64,000 nt of DNA from Actinomadura sp. NAK00032 (GTDB lineage: Bacteria > Actinomycetota > Actinomycetes > Streptosporangiales > Streptosporangiaceae): contig NZ_CP054932.1 in assembly GCF_013364275.1 (NCBI RefSeq), positions 682,001-746,000 of the forward strand. The letters run 5' to 3'. Below are positions 48,532-57,153 of this stretch, piece after piece. The translations under genes were made by a program, and so were the position numbers. The notes below the pieces were generated by a model. That model searched no databases and had not been told where the DNA came from. It saw only the letters and a list, made by a program, of their open reading frames with translations. Position 1 is the stretch's first letter. Every line of letters begins with the position of its first letter.

Positions 48532-49280
48532 CGCCCGCGGCTCCCGTGCTCGACCTCCGCGACGTGACGAAGGTGTACGGGACGGGCGAAACGACCGTCC
48601 ACGCCCTGCAAGGCGTCTCGCTGACCGTGGAGCGCGGCGACTACGTGGCGGTCATGGGCGCGTCCGGCTCCGGCAAGTCCACGCTGATGAACATCATCGG
48701 CTGCCTGGACGCGCCGAGCGGCGGCCGCTACCTCCTCGACGGCCGGGACGTCGCCGGGCTGGACGAGCGGAGCCTGGCGATCCTGCGCAACCGCCGCATC
48801 GGGTTCGTCTTCCAGTCCTTCAACCTCATCCCGCGGATGACCGCGCAGGCCAACGTCGAACTGCCGCTCGCCTACGGCGGCGTCAAGGGTCCCGACCGGC
48901 GGCGCCGGGCCCTCGCCGCGCTGCGCGAGGTCGGGCTCGCCGACCGGACCCGGCACGAGCCCAACGAGCTGTCCGGCGGCCAGCAGCAGCGCGTCGCCGT
49001 CGCCCGCGCCCTCGTCACCGCGCCCGCGCTGCTGCTCGCCGACGAGCCGACCGGCGCGCTCGACAGCGGCTCCACCGCCGACGTCCTCGGCGTCTTCGAC
49101 CGGCTCGCGCTCGCCGGCCGCACCATCATCGTGATCACCCACGAGGACGACGTCGCCGCGCACGCCAAACGCGTCGTCCGCCTCGTGGACGGCCGGATTG
49201 TCGAGGACGCGCGCCGCGCCCCCGTCACCGGCCCGCCGCCCGGCGCCGCGTGGACGACGGCCGCGGGAGGCGCGCGTTGA
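48528..49280 (+). CDS. ABC transporter ATP-binding protein (MacB-type)
   Basis: A 250-residue ATPase of the LolD/MacB/FtsE group: Walker A GASGSGKST, Q-loop FVFQSFNLIPRMTAQANVELP, signature LSGGQQQRVAVARAL, Walker B LLLADEPTGALD and the H-switch ITHEDDVA. GTG 48528 overlaps the adaptor stop. It powers the permease encoded next. The final 20 residues are an Ala/Pro-rich tail. Confidence 0.95.
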   Translation: MTPAAPVLDLRDVTKVYGTGETTVHALQGVSLTVERGDYVAVMGASGSGKSTLMNIIGCLDAPSGGRYLLDGRDVAGLDERSLAILRNRRIGFVFQSFNLIPRMTAQANVELPLAYGGVKGPDRRRRALAALREVGLADRTRHEPNELSGGQQQRVAVARALVTAPALLLADEPTGALDSGSTADVLGVFDRLALAGRTIIVITHEDDVAAHAKRVVRLVDGRIVEDARRAPVTGPPPGAAWTTAAGGAR

Positions 49281-50521
49281 GCGTCCTCGACATCCTGCGG
49301 TTCGCCGTGCGCGGACTGTCGGCCAACAAGCTGCGCAGCTCGCTGACCACGCTGGGCATCCTGATCGGCGTCGCCGCGGTGATCCTGCTCGTCGCGGTCG
49401 GCAACGGCTCGTCCGAGCAGATCAAGAAGAGCATCCAGCGGCTCGGCGCCGACTCGCTGACCGTCAGCCCGTCCACCACGGGCCGGGGCGGCGGCTTCGG
49501 CGGCGGTCCCGGCCAGGCTGCGGACACCGGCCCCCGCACCCAGGCCCACGACCTGACCACGGCCGACGCGAAGGCCCTCGCCGAGGCGTCGTCGGTGAAG
49601 AGCGCCTCCCCGGTCGTGACCAGCCAGTCGGTCACCGCCGGCTACGCGGGGACGAGCGTGACCATCGGCCAGTTCGTCGGCACCACCCCGTCCTACTTCG
49701 GCGCCGCGAACAAGACCGTCGCGTCCGGCGCCCTGTTCACCGACGCCGACGCGACCGCCGGGCGCAAGACCGTCGTGCTCGGCAGCACGGTCGCGTCCGA
49801 CCTGTTCGGACGGGTGGACCCGCTCGGCAAGAAGATCGACGTCGGCGGGATCCGGTTCACGGTCGCCGGCGTCCTCAAGGCGACGGGCTCGTCCTCGTCC
49901 TCCTTCTCCGACCCGGACAGCATCGCCGTCGCGCCGCTGCCCGCCGTCCAGGAGACCCTCACCGGCTACGGCGGCCTCGACCAGATCATCGTCCAGGCCA
50001 CGGGCAGTGACGCCGTCGACATCGCCCAGGCCGAGGTCACGGCGCTGCTCGCCCAGCGGCACGGCACGGCCTCCGGCAGCGCCGACTTCACCGTGTCGAG
50101 CCAGGCCAGCGTCCAGTCGGCGGTCAGCGAGTCGAGCCGCACGTTCACCGTCCTGCTCGGCGCCGTCGCCGCGATCAGCCTGCTCGTCGGCGGCATCGGC
50201 ATCACCAACATCATGCTGGTCACCGTCACCGAGCGGACCCGCGAGATCGGCATCCGCAAGGCCATCGGCGCGCCGCGCGGCGCGATCCTCGGCCAGTTCG
50301 TCGCGGAGGCCACCGTCCTCAGCCTGCTCGGCGGCCTGCTCGGCGTCCTCGCCGGCGTCGCCGGCAGCCGCTTCACGATCGCCGGCGTCGAACCCGTCCT
50401 GGTGCCGTCGTCGATCGTCCTCGCCCTGGGCGTGTCCGTCGCGATCGGCCTGTTCTTCGGCGGCTACCCCGCCTCCCGCGCCGCCCGGCTCCGTCCCATC
50501 GAGGCGCTCCGCCATGACTGA
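49277..50521 (+). CDS. ABC transporter permease (MacB/FtsX-like)
   Basis: A 414-residue permease of the MacB type. TTG 49277 (TTGA overlapping the ATPase stop) has GGGAGG at 49265-49270. An N-terminal helix (LTTLGILIGVAAVILLVAVGNG) leads into a large extracellular domain, and three C-terminal helices contain the FtsX core (SLLVGGIGITNIMLVTVTERTREIGIRKAIGAPRGAILGQFVAEA). It couples with the adaptor and the ATPase to export a peptide, lipid or antibiotic; the substrate is unknown. Confidence 0.93.
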   Translation: MSVLDILRFAVRGLSANKLRSSLTTLGILIGVAAVILLVAVGNGSSEQIKKSIQRLGADSLTVSPSTTGRGGGFGGGPGQAADTGPRTQAHDLTTADAKALAEASSVKSASPVVTSQSVTAGYAGTSVTIGQFVGTTPSYFGAANKTVASGALFTDADATAGRKTVVLGSTVASDLFGRVDPLGKKIDVGGIRFTVAGVLKATGSSSSSFSDPDSIAVAPLPAVQETLTGYGGLDQIIVQATGSDAVDIAQAEVTALLAQRHGTASGSADFTVSSQASVQSAVSESSRTFTVLLGAVAAISLLVGGIGITNIMLVTVTERTREIGIRKAIGAPRGAILGQFVAEATVLSLLGGLLGVLAGVAGSRFTIAGVEPVLVPSSIVLALGVSVAIGLFFGGYPASRAARLRPIEALRHD

Positions 50522-50537
50522 CGACCGAAGGAGAACC

Positions 50538-51080
50538 GTGAGCCCCGAACCGCCCGGCACGCGCGCACCGGCGGACGACGCGGAACTGCTGTCCAGCTCC
50601 CCGTTCGCCGACGACCTCGACGCCACGCTCGCGGCGCGCCCGCAGCGCCGCTCCCAGCCGGGGCCGACGCTCTACCTCGCCGCCGGGATCATCCTGGTCG
50701 CGGGCTTCCTGGGCGGCGTCCAGGCGCAGAAGTGGTCATCGGACGGCTCCGGCCCGTCCGGCACCCGCCCGGCCGGAGGCTTCCCCACCGGCCGCCCCCA
50801 AGGCGGCTACGGCGGCCCGCCGGGCTCCGGAGGCTTCGCAGGAGGCGGCGGCGACACCACCACCGGCACGGTCGTGAAGGTCACCGGCGACACGCTCTAC
50901 CTGCGCACGACGTCCGGCCAGACGGTCAAGGTCGCGACCAGCGGAACGACCAGCATCCGGATCACCGAGAAGGGCGACCTGAAGGACCTAGCCTCGGGCA
51001 CGAACGTCACCGTCCGAGGGACGAAGACCGCGGACGGCACGGTCACCGCCACCACCGTGAACCAGGGCGGGGGCCGATGA
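50538..51080 (+). CDS. DUF5666-like membrane protein
   Basis: A 180-residue protein with GTG 50538 behind a strong AAGGAG (50528-50533); an ATG at 50514 that overlaps the permease is an alternative. One membrane helix (TLYLAAGIILVAGFLGGVQA) is followed by a Gly/Pro-rich linker and a small beta domain (GTVVKVTGDTLYLRTTSGQTVKVATSGTTSIRI) of the DUF5666 type. It belongs to the exporter operon; a lipoprotein gene overlaps its stop codon. Confidence 0.85.
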   Translation: MSPEPPGTRAPADDAELLSSSPFADDLDATLAARPQRRSQPGPTLYLAAGIILVAGFLGGVQAQKWSSDGSGPSGTRPAGGFPTGRPQGGYGGPPGSGGFAGGGGDTTTGTVVKVTGDTLYLRTTSGQTVKVATSGTTSIRITEKGDLKDLASGTNVTVRGTKTADGTVTATTVNQGGGR

Positions 51081-51415
51081 GACCGAACTACGCGCTGGGC
51101 GTGCTGGGCGCCGCCCTGCTGCTGCTCACCGCCGCCTGCGGAGGCGGCGGATCGGACAACCCAGGCGCCGCCGACCCGATGGCCTCGTTCCGCGCCTGCC
51201 TGGAGAAACAGGGCGTCAAACTCCCCGAAGGAGGCCGCCCGTCCGGCGCGCCGCGCACCCGCCCGAGCGACGCACCGACCAACCGTCCGAGCGGGGCGCC
51301 TTCCAACCGTCCGAGCCGATCGGCCGAGGAGCAGAAGGCCATGCAGGCATGCGCGTCCCTGGCCCCGCAACGCGGCGAGGGCCGGGGCGGCCCACCCGGC
51401 GGCGGCCCACGCTAG
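51077..51415 (+). CDS. small lipoprotein
   Basis: A 112-residue lipoprotein: signal with lipobox LLTAAC (C about 21) and a mature part with FRACLEKQGVKLPEGGRP, a run of repeated Pro/Ser/Arg units (RPSDAPTNRPSGAPSNRPS), and KAMQACASLAPQ. ATGA overlap couples it to the DUF5666-type gene. The two Cys-containing segments (C-x3-QGV and AMQAC) are typical for small substrate- or adaptor-associated lipoproteins in actinomycetes. Last gene of the exporter operon. Confidence 0.85.
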   Translation: MRPNYALGVLGAALLLLTAACGGGGSDNPGAADPMASFRACLEKQGVKLPEGGRPSGAPRTRPSDAPTNRPSGAPSNRPSRSAEEQKAMQACASLAPQRGEGRGGPPGGGPR

Positions 51416-51458
51416 AGACGTCCGGGCGGCCGTCCGGCCCGACCAAGCCGCCTGGACG

Positions 51459-51487
51459 CGTCGTGCCCTACCCCGCAGGGCACGACG
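51459..51487 (+). terminator. terminator of the exporter operon
   Basis: A perfect 11-bp stem (CGTCGTGCCCT with AGGGCACGACG) around a 7-base loop, 44 bases after the lipoprotein stop codon. Confidence 0.8.
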
Positions 51488-51604
51488 CAGGGACGGGGCT
51501 CGCGCCACGCGGACCCCGTCTCGGCCCAATGGTGGCCCTCGGCCGCCGCCCCGACGTAGCGTAGGCGGCGGCGTACGTGCCGCTATGACGAGACGGGGAC
51601 CAGG

Positions 51605-53119
51605 GTGCAGGCAGCGAGGTTCATCAGTGCGGCCACCGTGCTGGCACTGGCGATGGCCACCGGATGCAGCAGCAGCGACGCCGATGGGGAGAAGAAGACG
51701 TCGACGCCGGCGAGCGTCCCCGCGAACCTCCAGTCGTTCTACGGGCAGAAACCGTCCTGGAAGGCCTGCGACAAGGGCTTCGAGTGCGCGACCGTCCAGG
51801 TGCCGCTGAACTACTCCGACCCGACGGGCGAGAAGGTCGGCATCTCCGTGATCCGGCTCCCGGCTGAGGACAAATCTGAACGGATCGGCTCCCTGCTCAC
51901 CAACCCGGGCGGGCCGGGCGGTTCCGGGGTCGACTTCGTCCGCCAGGCGGCCCGCACCTTCGGCGACGACCTGCGCCAACGCTTCGACATCGTCGGCTTC
52001 GACCCCCGAGGCGTCGCCGCCAGCGACCCCGTCCGCTGCAACACGGGCCCCGAACTCGACAAGTTCTTCGCCACCGACGCGTCCCCGGACGACCAGCAGG
52101 AGACGAACGCCCTCGGCGCCCAGAGCGAGCAGTTCGCCCAGCGCTGCAAGACCAAGAACGCCGCGGAGCTGCCCTACGTCGGCACCGTCAACGCCGCCCG
52201 CGACATGGACGTCCTCCGCGCCGCCCTGGGCGACGAGAAGCTCACCTACTACGGCGCCTCCTACGGCACCTACCTGGGCGCCTTCTACGCCGAGCAGTTC
52301 CCGAAGAACGTCCGAGCCCTCGTCCTGGACGGCGCCGTCGACCCCCAGCTCTCCTCGACCGACCTCCTGATCGAGCAGGCCAAGGGCTTCGAGACGGCCC
52401 TCCGCGCCTTCGCCGACAACTGCGTCAAGTCCGGCAACTGCCCGCTCGGCAACACGCCCGACGCCGTCATCGCGAAGATCGAGTCCTTCCTCTCCGCCAC
52501 CGACAAGAAGCCGCTCAGCACCACCCGCGACTCCCGCAAGGTCACCGAGTCCCTGGCCGTGATGGGCATAGCCAGGGCGCTCTACGTCAAGGAGTACTGG
52601 CCCGTCCTGCGCCAGGCGCTCGTCCAGGCGATGAGCGGCGACGGCACCGTCCTCCTGGCCCTCGCGGACGAGATGGTCGAGCGCAAGCCCAACGGCACCT
52701 ACAGCAACCAGACCGACGCCAACATGGCCGTCAACTGCGTCGACAAGCCCAACCCCAGCAACCTCGCCGCCTACAAGAAGTCCGCCGACGAGGCCAAGAA
52801 GGTCGCCCCCCGCTTCGGCCCCTTCGTCGTCTGGGGCGGCCTCCCCTGCGTCTACTGGCCCTCCCAGACCAACCAGCAGCCGAAACCCGTCACCGCCAAG
52901 GGCGCGCCCCCCATCGTCGTCATCGGCACCGTCCGCGACCCCGCCACGCCCTACAAGTGGGCCCAGAACCTCTCAAGCCAGCTCTCCAGCGGCGTCCTCC
53001 TCACCTTCAACGGCGACGGCCACACCGCCTACCTGCAAGGCAACCCCTGCATCACCAAGGCCACCGACAACTACCTGATCACCGCCGACCCTCCCAAGTC
53101 CGGCACCACCTGCGGCTGA
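51605..53119 (+). CDS. alpha/beta hydrolase lipoprotein, tripeptidyl-aminopeptidase type
   Basis: A 504-residue exported hydrolase with lipobox LAMATGC. The alpha/beta fold begins with ECATVQVPLNYSDPTGEKVGISVIRLPA and NPGGPGGSGVDFV (oxyanion region), the nucleophile elbow is GASYGTYLG, and the TAP C-terminal domain supplies Asp (IGTVRDPATPY) and His (GDGHTAYL). Related enzymes remove tripeptides from proteins outside the cell. GTG 51605. Transcribed alone, between an operon terminator and tRNA-Thr. Confidence 0.93.
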   Translation: MQAARFISAATVLALAMATGCSSSDADGEKKTSTPASVPANLQSFYGQKPSWKACDKGFECATVQVPLNYSDPTGEKVGISVIRLPAEDKSERIGSLLTNPGGPGGSGVDFVRQAARTFGDDLRQRFDIVGFDPRGVAASDPVRCNTGPELDKFFATDASPDDQQETNALGAQSEQFAQRCKTKNAAELPYVGTVNAARDMDVLRAALGDEKLTYYGASYGTYLGAFYAEQFPKNVRALVLDGAVDPQLSSTDLLIEQAKGFETALRAFADNCVKSGNCPLGNTPDAVIAKIESFLSATDKKPLSTTRDSRKVTESLAVMGIARALYVKEYWPVLRQALVQAMSGDGTVLLALADEMVERKPNGTYSNQTDANMAVNCVDKPNPSNLAAYKKSADEAKKVAPRFGPFVVWGGLPCVYWPSQTNQQPKPVTAKGAPPIVVIGTVRDPATPYKWAQNLSSQLSSGVLLTFNGDGHTAYLQGNPCITKATDNYLITADPPKSGTTCG

Positions 53120-53181
53120 AACCCGTGCACACCCACCCCCCGAAACCCGGTAGACTTCATCCCGCCGTGCCCGCACGGCAC

Positions 53182-53254
53182 GCCGCCTTAGCTCAGTCGG
53201 CAGAGCGATTCACTCGTAATGAATAGGTCATCGGTTCGATTCCGATAGGCGGCT
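53182..53254 (+). tRNA. tRNA-Thr(CGT)
   Basis: 73 bases. Acceptor GCCGCCT pairs with AGGCGGC, discriminator T. The anticodon loop CTCGTAA sits between ATTCA and TGAAT, giving CGT for threonine. D arm TAGCTCAGTCGGC and T arm ATCGGTTCGATTCCGAT are standard. CCA is not encoded. Confidence 0.96.
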
Positions 53255-53266
53255 CCCAGCTCAGAG

Positions 53267-53290
53267 GCCCCTTCCGTTCTCGGGAGGGGC
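53267..53290 (+). terminator. terminator after tRNA-Thr
   Basis: GCCCCTTCCG and CGGGAGGGGC arms (one G-T pair) around TTCT, followed by TGTTGTGTT. Confidence 0.75.
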
Positions 53291-53409
53291 TGTTGTGTTA
53301 ACGGCCTACGCCCCCTGGGTCCATGGCTGCTTGCGTCCGCTCAGGACCATGTACAGGTTCGTGGTCTTTAGAGGGCCACGGTCAGACGCGGAATGGTTAG
53401 CATCTCAGG

Positions 53410-53952
53410 GTGACGGAGGCCTTGGGAGATCTGGCCCTGCCCAGCGCTCTGGTCGACGTGGTCGAGGTCGGCTTCGAGTGGGAGTGGGACGAAGAAGCCG
53501 ACGAGGCTCGCGGTTGCGATTTCGAGCCGTACGAACGGTTCGAGGCGTCGGCGGAGACCGCGTGGTGGTTTCGCCTGTGGACCGGCAACGAAGAGGTCGA
53601 CGGGAGCGAGTTCCGCTTCTTCGGCGCCACTGGGGCCGGCGACTATGTCGGCTTCTGGCTGGCTCGGCCCGGAGCGCCCATCGTCGAGCAGCCCGTCGTC
53701 TACCTCGGTTCCGAGGGGGAGCGTGGCGTGATCGCCCGCGACCTCGGCGACCTGCTCTGGTTGTTCGCGGCCGGCTTTGGGCCGCATGAGGCGATCACGG
53801 ATCCAGGTCGTGAAACGCAGCCGAACGAGGCGTTTCGTGCGATCGCGGAGCGGTACGCGCCGGGTGGGCGCCGTTCTGTGGCGGAGATCGTGGCGGCGGC
53901 GGGCGCGGAGTTCCCGAACTTTTCGGATCTGATCGACGCGATGTGTCGGTGA
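53410..53952 (+). CDS. SMI1/KNR4 (SUKH) family protein
   Basis: A 180-residue acidic protein. The SUKH-type core is visible in FRFFGATGAGDYVGFWLARPGAPIVEQPVVYLGSEGERGVIARDLGDLLWLFAAGFG. SUKH proteins are common immunity proteins against nuclease toxins but also occur alone. No toxin gene or polymorphic-toxin tail is next to it; the neighbours are tRNA-Thr and the convergent MFS exporter. GTG 53410 is the start. Confidence 0.8.
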   Translation: MTEALGDLALPSALVDVVEVGFEWEWDEEADEARGCDFEPYERFEASAETAWWFRLWTGNEEVDGSEFRFFGATGAGDYVGFWLARPGAPIVEQPVVYLGSEGERGVIARDLGDLLWLFAAGFGPHEAITDPGRETQPNEAFRAIAERYAPGGRRSVAEIVAAAGAEFPNFSDLIDAMCR

Positions 53953-54001
53953 GTAGAGGTGGGGTGGGCAAGGTGCACTCGCTGGGCGCGCCGTTGAGGT
54001 T

Positions 54002-55417
54002 TCAGTGGTTGCGGGGGAGTTTTAGGGCTGTCAGGGAGCTGAGGAGGGCGCCGGTGGTGACGATCAATGAGGTGGTGAAGATGGCGTCCGCGGCTGCGGT
54101 GTCGGCGGTGCTCAGGTAGATGGTGCCGTACGTGGCGACGCCGAGGACCTGGGCGATCTGGGCTCCGGTCGTCATCACACCGCTGGCGTCCGCGGCGTCG
54201 GTGGGGTTCACATGGGCCAGGGCCACGGTCAGCAAGGGGCTGGTGATGTAGCCCATGCCGACTCCGACGACCAACTGCAGTCCCAGGAGGCCGATGCCGC
54301 CGTGGCCGCCGGAGCGCATGGCGAAGCCGATGCCGAAATAGCCCACGGCGGCGACCAGGCAGGCCATGGCGATCATTGGCCGGTGCAGCCGTGCGGGGAC
54401 CTTCTGCCAGGTGAGGCTGCCGCCTGCCACGCCGATGGCGAGCGGTGCGAACGTCAGGCCGGTGCGCGTGGCCGACTCGCCGAGCGCCGTCTGCATGTGC
54501 TGGGAGAAAGCGAAGAGGAAGCCCGCGTACCCGGCCATCGTGAAGAAGTTCGCGCAAGCGGCCGGGACGAGTCCGGGAGTCTTCAGGACCTTGCCGGGGA
54601 GCAGCGGATCACCGCCGTGGCGCGCGACCGCGCGTTCGGTGAGTGCGAAGACGGCGAACATGGGCACGGAGGCGGCCAGGGAGATCGTCGTCCACAGCGG
54701 CCAGTCCTGGTCGTGGCCGATCACCAGCGGAATGACCAGAAGCAGAAGGGCCGTGGTCAGGGTGAACAGGCCGGGGATGTCCAGGGACTTGGGCTGTGCG
54801 GGTCTGCCCTGGGGCAGCAGCCTCAGGCCGGCGATCAGCAGTACCGCGCCGATCGGCACGTTGAGAAGGAACACCGGTCGCCAGCCGGTGCCGAAGAGGT
54901 CCGCACTGACGAGCACGCCGCCGATCACCTGGCCGACGACGACTCCGAGGCCGATGACGGCGGCGTACAGGCTCAGCGCGCGGCCGCGTGCGGCACCCTC
55001 GAACTTCAGCTGGATCAGGCTGTAGACCTGCGGCATCATCAACGCCGCACCGATGCCCTGGACAACGCGTGCGCCGATCAGGAGCCCGGCGGTGGGGGAG
55101 AGTCCGCAGGCGAGCGAGGCCACGGTGAAGGTGACGAGGCCGAACAGGAACGCGGCACGGTAGCCGTTGCGGGCGCCGAGCCGGGCGCCTGTGACCAGCA
55201 GTGTGGCGTAAGCGATGGTGTAGCCGGAGACGATCAGCTGCAGCGCCGAGCCTGTGGTGTCGAGGTCGACGCGGATCGTGGGTGTCGCGACGTTGACGAT
55301 CGTCGAGTCGAGCAGCGCCATGAAGACCGAGCCCAACAGCACGGCCAGCATGAGGTTGCTGCGGTGCCGTTCTGGGGACGGAGCCGAAGCGGCCCGAGTG
55401 GTTGTCGTCTCGCTCAT
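54002..55417 (-). CDS. MFS transporter, DHA2 (EmrB/QacA-like)
   Basis: A 471-residue drug:H+ antiporter-type MFS protein with 14 predicted helices. Motifs: LDSTIVNVATPTIRVDL (motif D1), LVTGARLGARNGYRAAFLFGL (motif A) and GARVVQGIGAALMMPQ (motif B). It exports drugs or metabolites. Divergent from an XRE-type regulator at 55521; the palindrome GGGTACC-A-GGTACCC between them is a likely regulatory site. Confidence 0.93.
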   Translation of the reverse strand: MSETTTTRAASAPSPERHRSNLMLAVLLGSVFMALLDSTIVNVATPTIRVDLDTTGSALQLIVSGYTIAYATLLVTGARLGARNGYRAAFLFGLVTFTVASLACGLSPTAGLLIGARVVQGIGAALMMPQVYSLIQLKFEGAARGRALSLYAAVIGLGVVVGQVIGGVLVSADLFGTGWRPVFLLNVPIGAVLLIAGLRLLPQGRPAQPKSLDIPGLFTLTTALLLLVIPLVIGHDQDWPLWTTISLAASVPMFAVFALTERAVARHGGDPLLPGKVLKTPGLVPAACANFFTMAGYAGFLFAFSQHMQTALGESATRTGLTFAPLAIGVAGGSLTWQKVPARLHRPMIAMACLVAAVGYFGIGFAMRSGGHGGIGLLGLQLVVGVGMGYITSPLLTVALAHVNPTDAADASGVMTTGAQIAQVLGVATYGTIYLSTADTAAADAIFTTSLIVTTGALLSSLTALKLPRNH

Positions 55418-55445
55418 GACGACGAGGGTCCAGGTGTCCGCATCC

Positions 55446-55460
55446 GGGTACCAGGTACCC
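55446..55460. promoter_or_regulatory. palindrome between the exporter and XRE genes
   Basis: GGGTACC A GGTACCC: 7-bp perfect arms around one base. CCGGTA occurs twice just beyond (55469-55482). Lies 29 bases from the exporter start codon. Confidence 0.6.
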
Positions 55461-55520
55461 AGTTATCCCGGTACTGCCGGTATCTGCCTACGGCACGGGA
55501 GCGTCCTGCACACTGGAACG

Positions 55521-56462
55521 ATGGCGCGGAGCGATCCTGTACACGACGGCGCTTCCCCGGACGGCGGGGCCCAACGGCGTACCGAACTGGGGGAGTTCCT
55601 GCGACGTCGCCGCGAGCGGATCGCTCCGGAGACCGTGGGCATCGCTCGGGGCCCCCGGCGGCGCACTCCCGGGCTGCGCCGGGAGGAGGTCGCGGAGCTC
55701 TCCGGGATCGGCGTCGCCTGGTACACCTGGCTGGAGCAAGGGCGGCGGATCAATCCCAGCGTCCAGGTGCTCGACGCGGTCGCCCGTACGCTGCTGCTCG
55801 ACGAGACGGAGCGCAACCACCTCTACCGGCTCGCGGCGGTCCCCAGCGTGCCCGAGAAAGCAACGGTGGACGGGTCGCAGCCGGCGGAGTACCAGACCAT
55901 CCTGGAGGCGCTGGCGCCGCTGCCGGCGACCATCGTGACGGCCCGGTACGACGTGCTCGCCTTCAACGACGCCTACGCCGCGCTCGATCCGGGCCTCGTG
56001 CTGCTGCCACCGGAGGAACGGAACGTACTGCACCACCTCTTCACGGCTCCGGAACACGTGCAGCCGCTCGTCGAGTGGGAGCGTGAAGTGTCCTTCATGG
56101 TCGCCCAGTTGCGGGCCGCGTTCGGGCGGCGGCTGGGCGACCGGGAGTGGGCACGGTTCATCGATTCTCTCTCCGCCGCCAGTTCGCGGTTCGCGGCGCT
56201 GTGGGGCAGGCACGAGGTCGCCTCGTCGGAGGCGCGGCGCAAGTCCTTCTGGAGTGTGGACGGGGACGAGTTGCACCTGGTCGCGAGCGGCTTCGCGGTC
56301 GCCGCGGCGCCGGACACGAAGCTGTGGATCTATACGCCCGACGACCAGGACACCACCCTGCTGATCGAAGCCCTCGTGCGGCGGTACCGAGAGGCTGGAG
56401 CCGCCGAGCTGCTGCGGCTGGGCGCCCGTTCGGGAAGATCTGTCAGACCGGAGGGCGCGTGA
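55521..56462 (+). CDS. XRE family regulator with MmyB-like ligand domain
   Basis: A 313-residue regulator. The helix-turn-helix (RRTPGLRREEVAELSGIGVAWYTWLEQGRRINPSVQVLDAVARTL) and the C-terminal PAS-like MmyB domain (LPATIVTARYDVLAFNDAYAAL; FWSVDGDELHLVASGF..) are complete. Such proteins commonly repress a divergent oxidoreductase or exporter and release on binding a small, often fatty-acid-like, ligand. It probably controls the MFS exporter. ATG 55521. Confidence 0.93.
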   Translation: MARSDPVHDGASPDGGAQRRTELGEFLRRRRERIAPETVGIARGPRRRTPGLRREEVAELSGIGVAWYTWLEQGRRINPSVQVLDAVARTLLLDETERNHLYRLAAVPSVPEKATVDGSQPAEYQTILEALAPLPATIVTARYDVLAFNDAYAALDPGLVLLPPEERNVLHHLFTAPEHVQPLVEWEREVSFMVAQLRAAFGRRLGDREWARFIDSLSAASSRFAALWGRHEVASSEARRKSFWSVDGDELHLVASGFAVAAAPDTKLWIYTPDDQDTTLLIEALVRRYREAGAAELLRLGARSGRSVRPEGA

Positions 56463-56531
56463 CGACACGCGGGCTTCTCGCGATGTGCGATTTCGCGGAG
56501 CCGTCACGGGTCTCGGGTTCTCTTTCCGGGG

Positions 56532-57062
56532 TCAGCGGCTATTCGCCAAGGCGCGGTGTATGCCGGTGAGGCCGTATTCGAAGGCGTTGTTGACGTCGCC
56601 TCCGAGGCGGAAGCTGCCGTTGAGTTCCATCTCGATGAAGCCGGTCGCCCAGGCGGTCACCAGGCGCGCTGCTTCGAGGGCCTCCTGATCGCCGACGAGT
56701 TCCCGTGATGCGTGCAGCACGGGGGCGGCCACTCGGGCGAGGGCTTCGGGCGGTGCTTCCGGGGAGAGCATCAGCCGGAATCCCTCTGGCCAGGTCTGGG
56801 CGAACTGCCGGTAGCCCCGTATCAGCCCCTCGATCGACCCGTCGGTCGACTCCAACAGGGTGCCCAGGTCGTCGATGGTGGCCTCGGCGACGGCGGTCAG
56901 CAGGGCCGCGCGGTTGCTGACGTGCTTGTACAGCGACGGGGCGCGCACGCCCACCCGTGCTGCGACGCTCTGCATCGTCAACTGCTGCCGGCCGCCCACT
57001 TCCAGCAGGTCGCGTCCTGCCGCGACGATCTCGTTGAACGAGGTCTTCTCAGGCGTCGGCAT
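56532..57062 (-). CDS. TetR/AcrR family regulator with WHG domain
   Basis: A 176-residue repressor: DNA-binding domain FNEIVAAGRDLLEVGGRQQLTMQSVAARVGVRAPSLYKHVSNRAALL and a C-terminal WHG-type domain (ARLVTAWATGFIEMELNGSFRLGGDVNNAFEYGL). Divergent from the MBL-fold hydrolase at 57154, with a 21-bp inverted repeat between the two; it probably represses both. Confidence 0.93.
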   Translation of the reverse strand: MPTPEKTSFNEIVAAGRDLLEVGGRQQLTMQSVAARVGVRAPSLYKHVSNRAALLTAVAEATIDDLGTLLESTDGSIEGLIRGYRQFAQTWPEGFRLMLSPEAPPEALARVAAPVLHASRELVGDQEALEAARLVTAWATGFIEMELNGSFRLGGDVNNAFEYGLTGIHRALANSR

Positions 57063-57100
57063 CGCTCGTCCTCCCGCGAAGGCTATTGACCATAGCCATC

Positions 57101-57121
57101 ATAGCTATTTATATTAGCTAT
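57101..57121. promoter_or_regulatory. TetR-type operator before the MBL hydrolase
   Basis: ATAGCTA - TTTATAT - TAGCTAT: 7-bp perfect arms with a 7-base AT-only spacer, in otherwise GC-rich DNA. A related half-site CATAGC-CAT lies just left of it (57091-57100). Confidence 0.65.
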
Positions 57122-57153
57122 GACGACCTTCGTCCGCGCTCTGGAGAAGTCCG

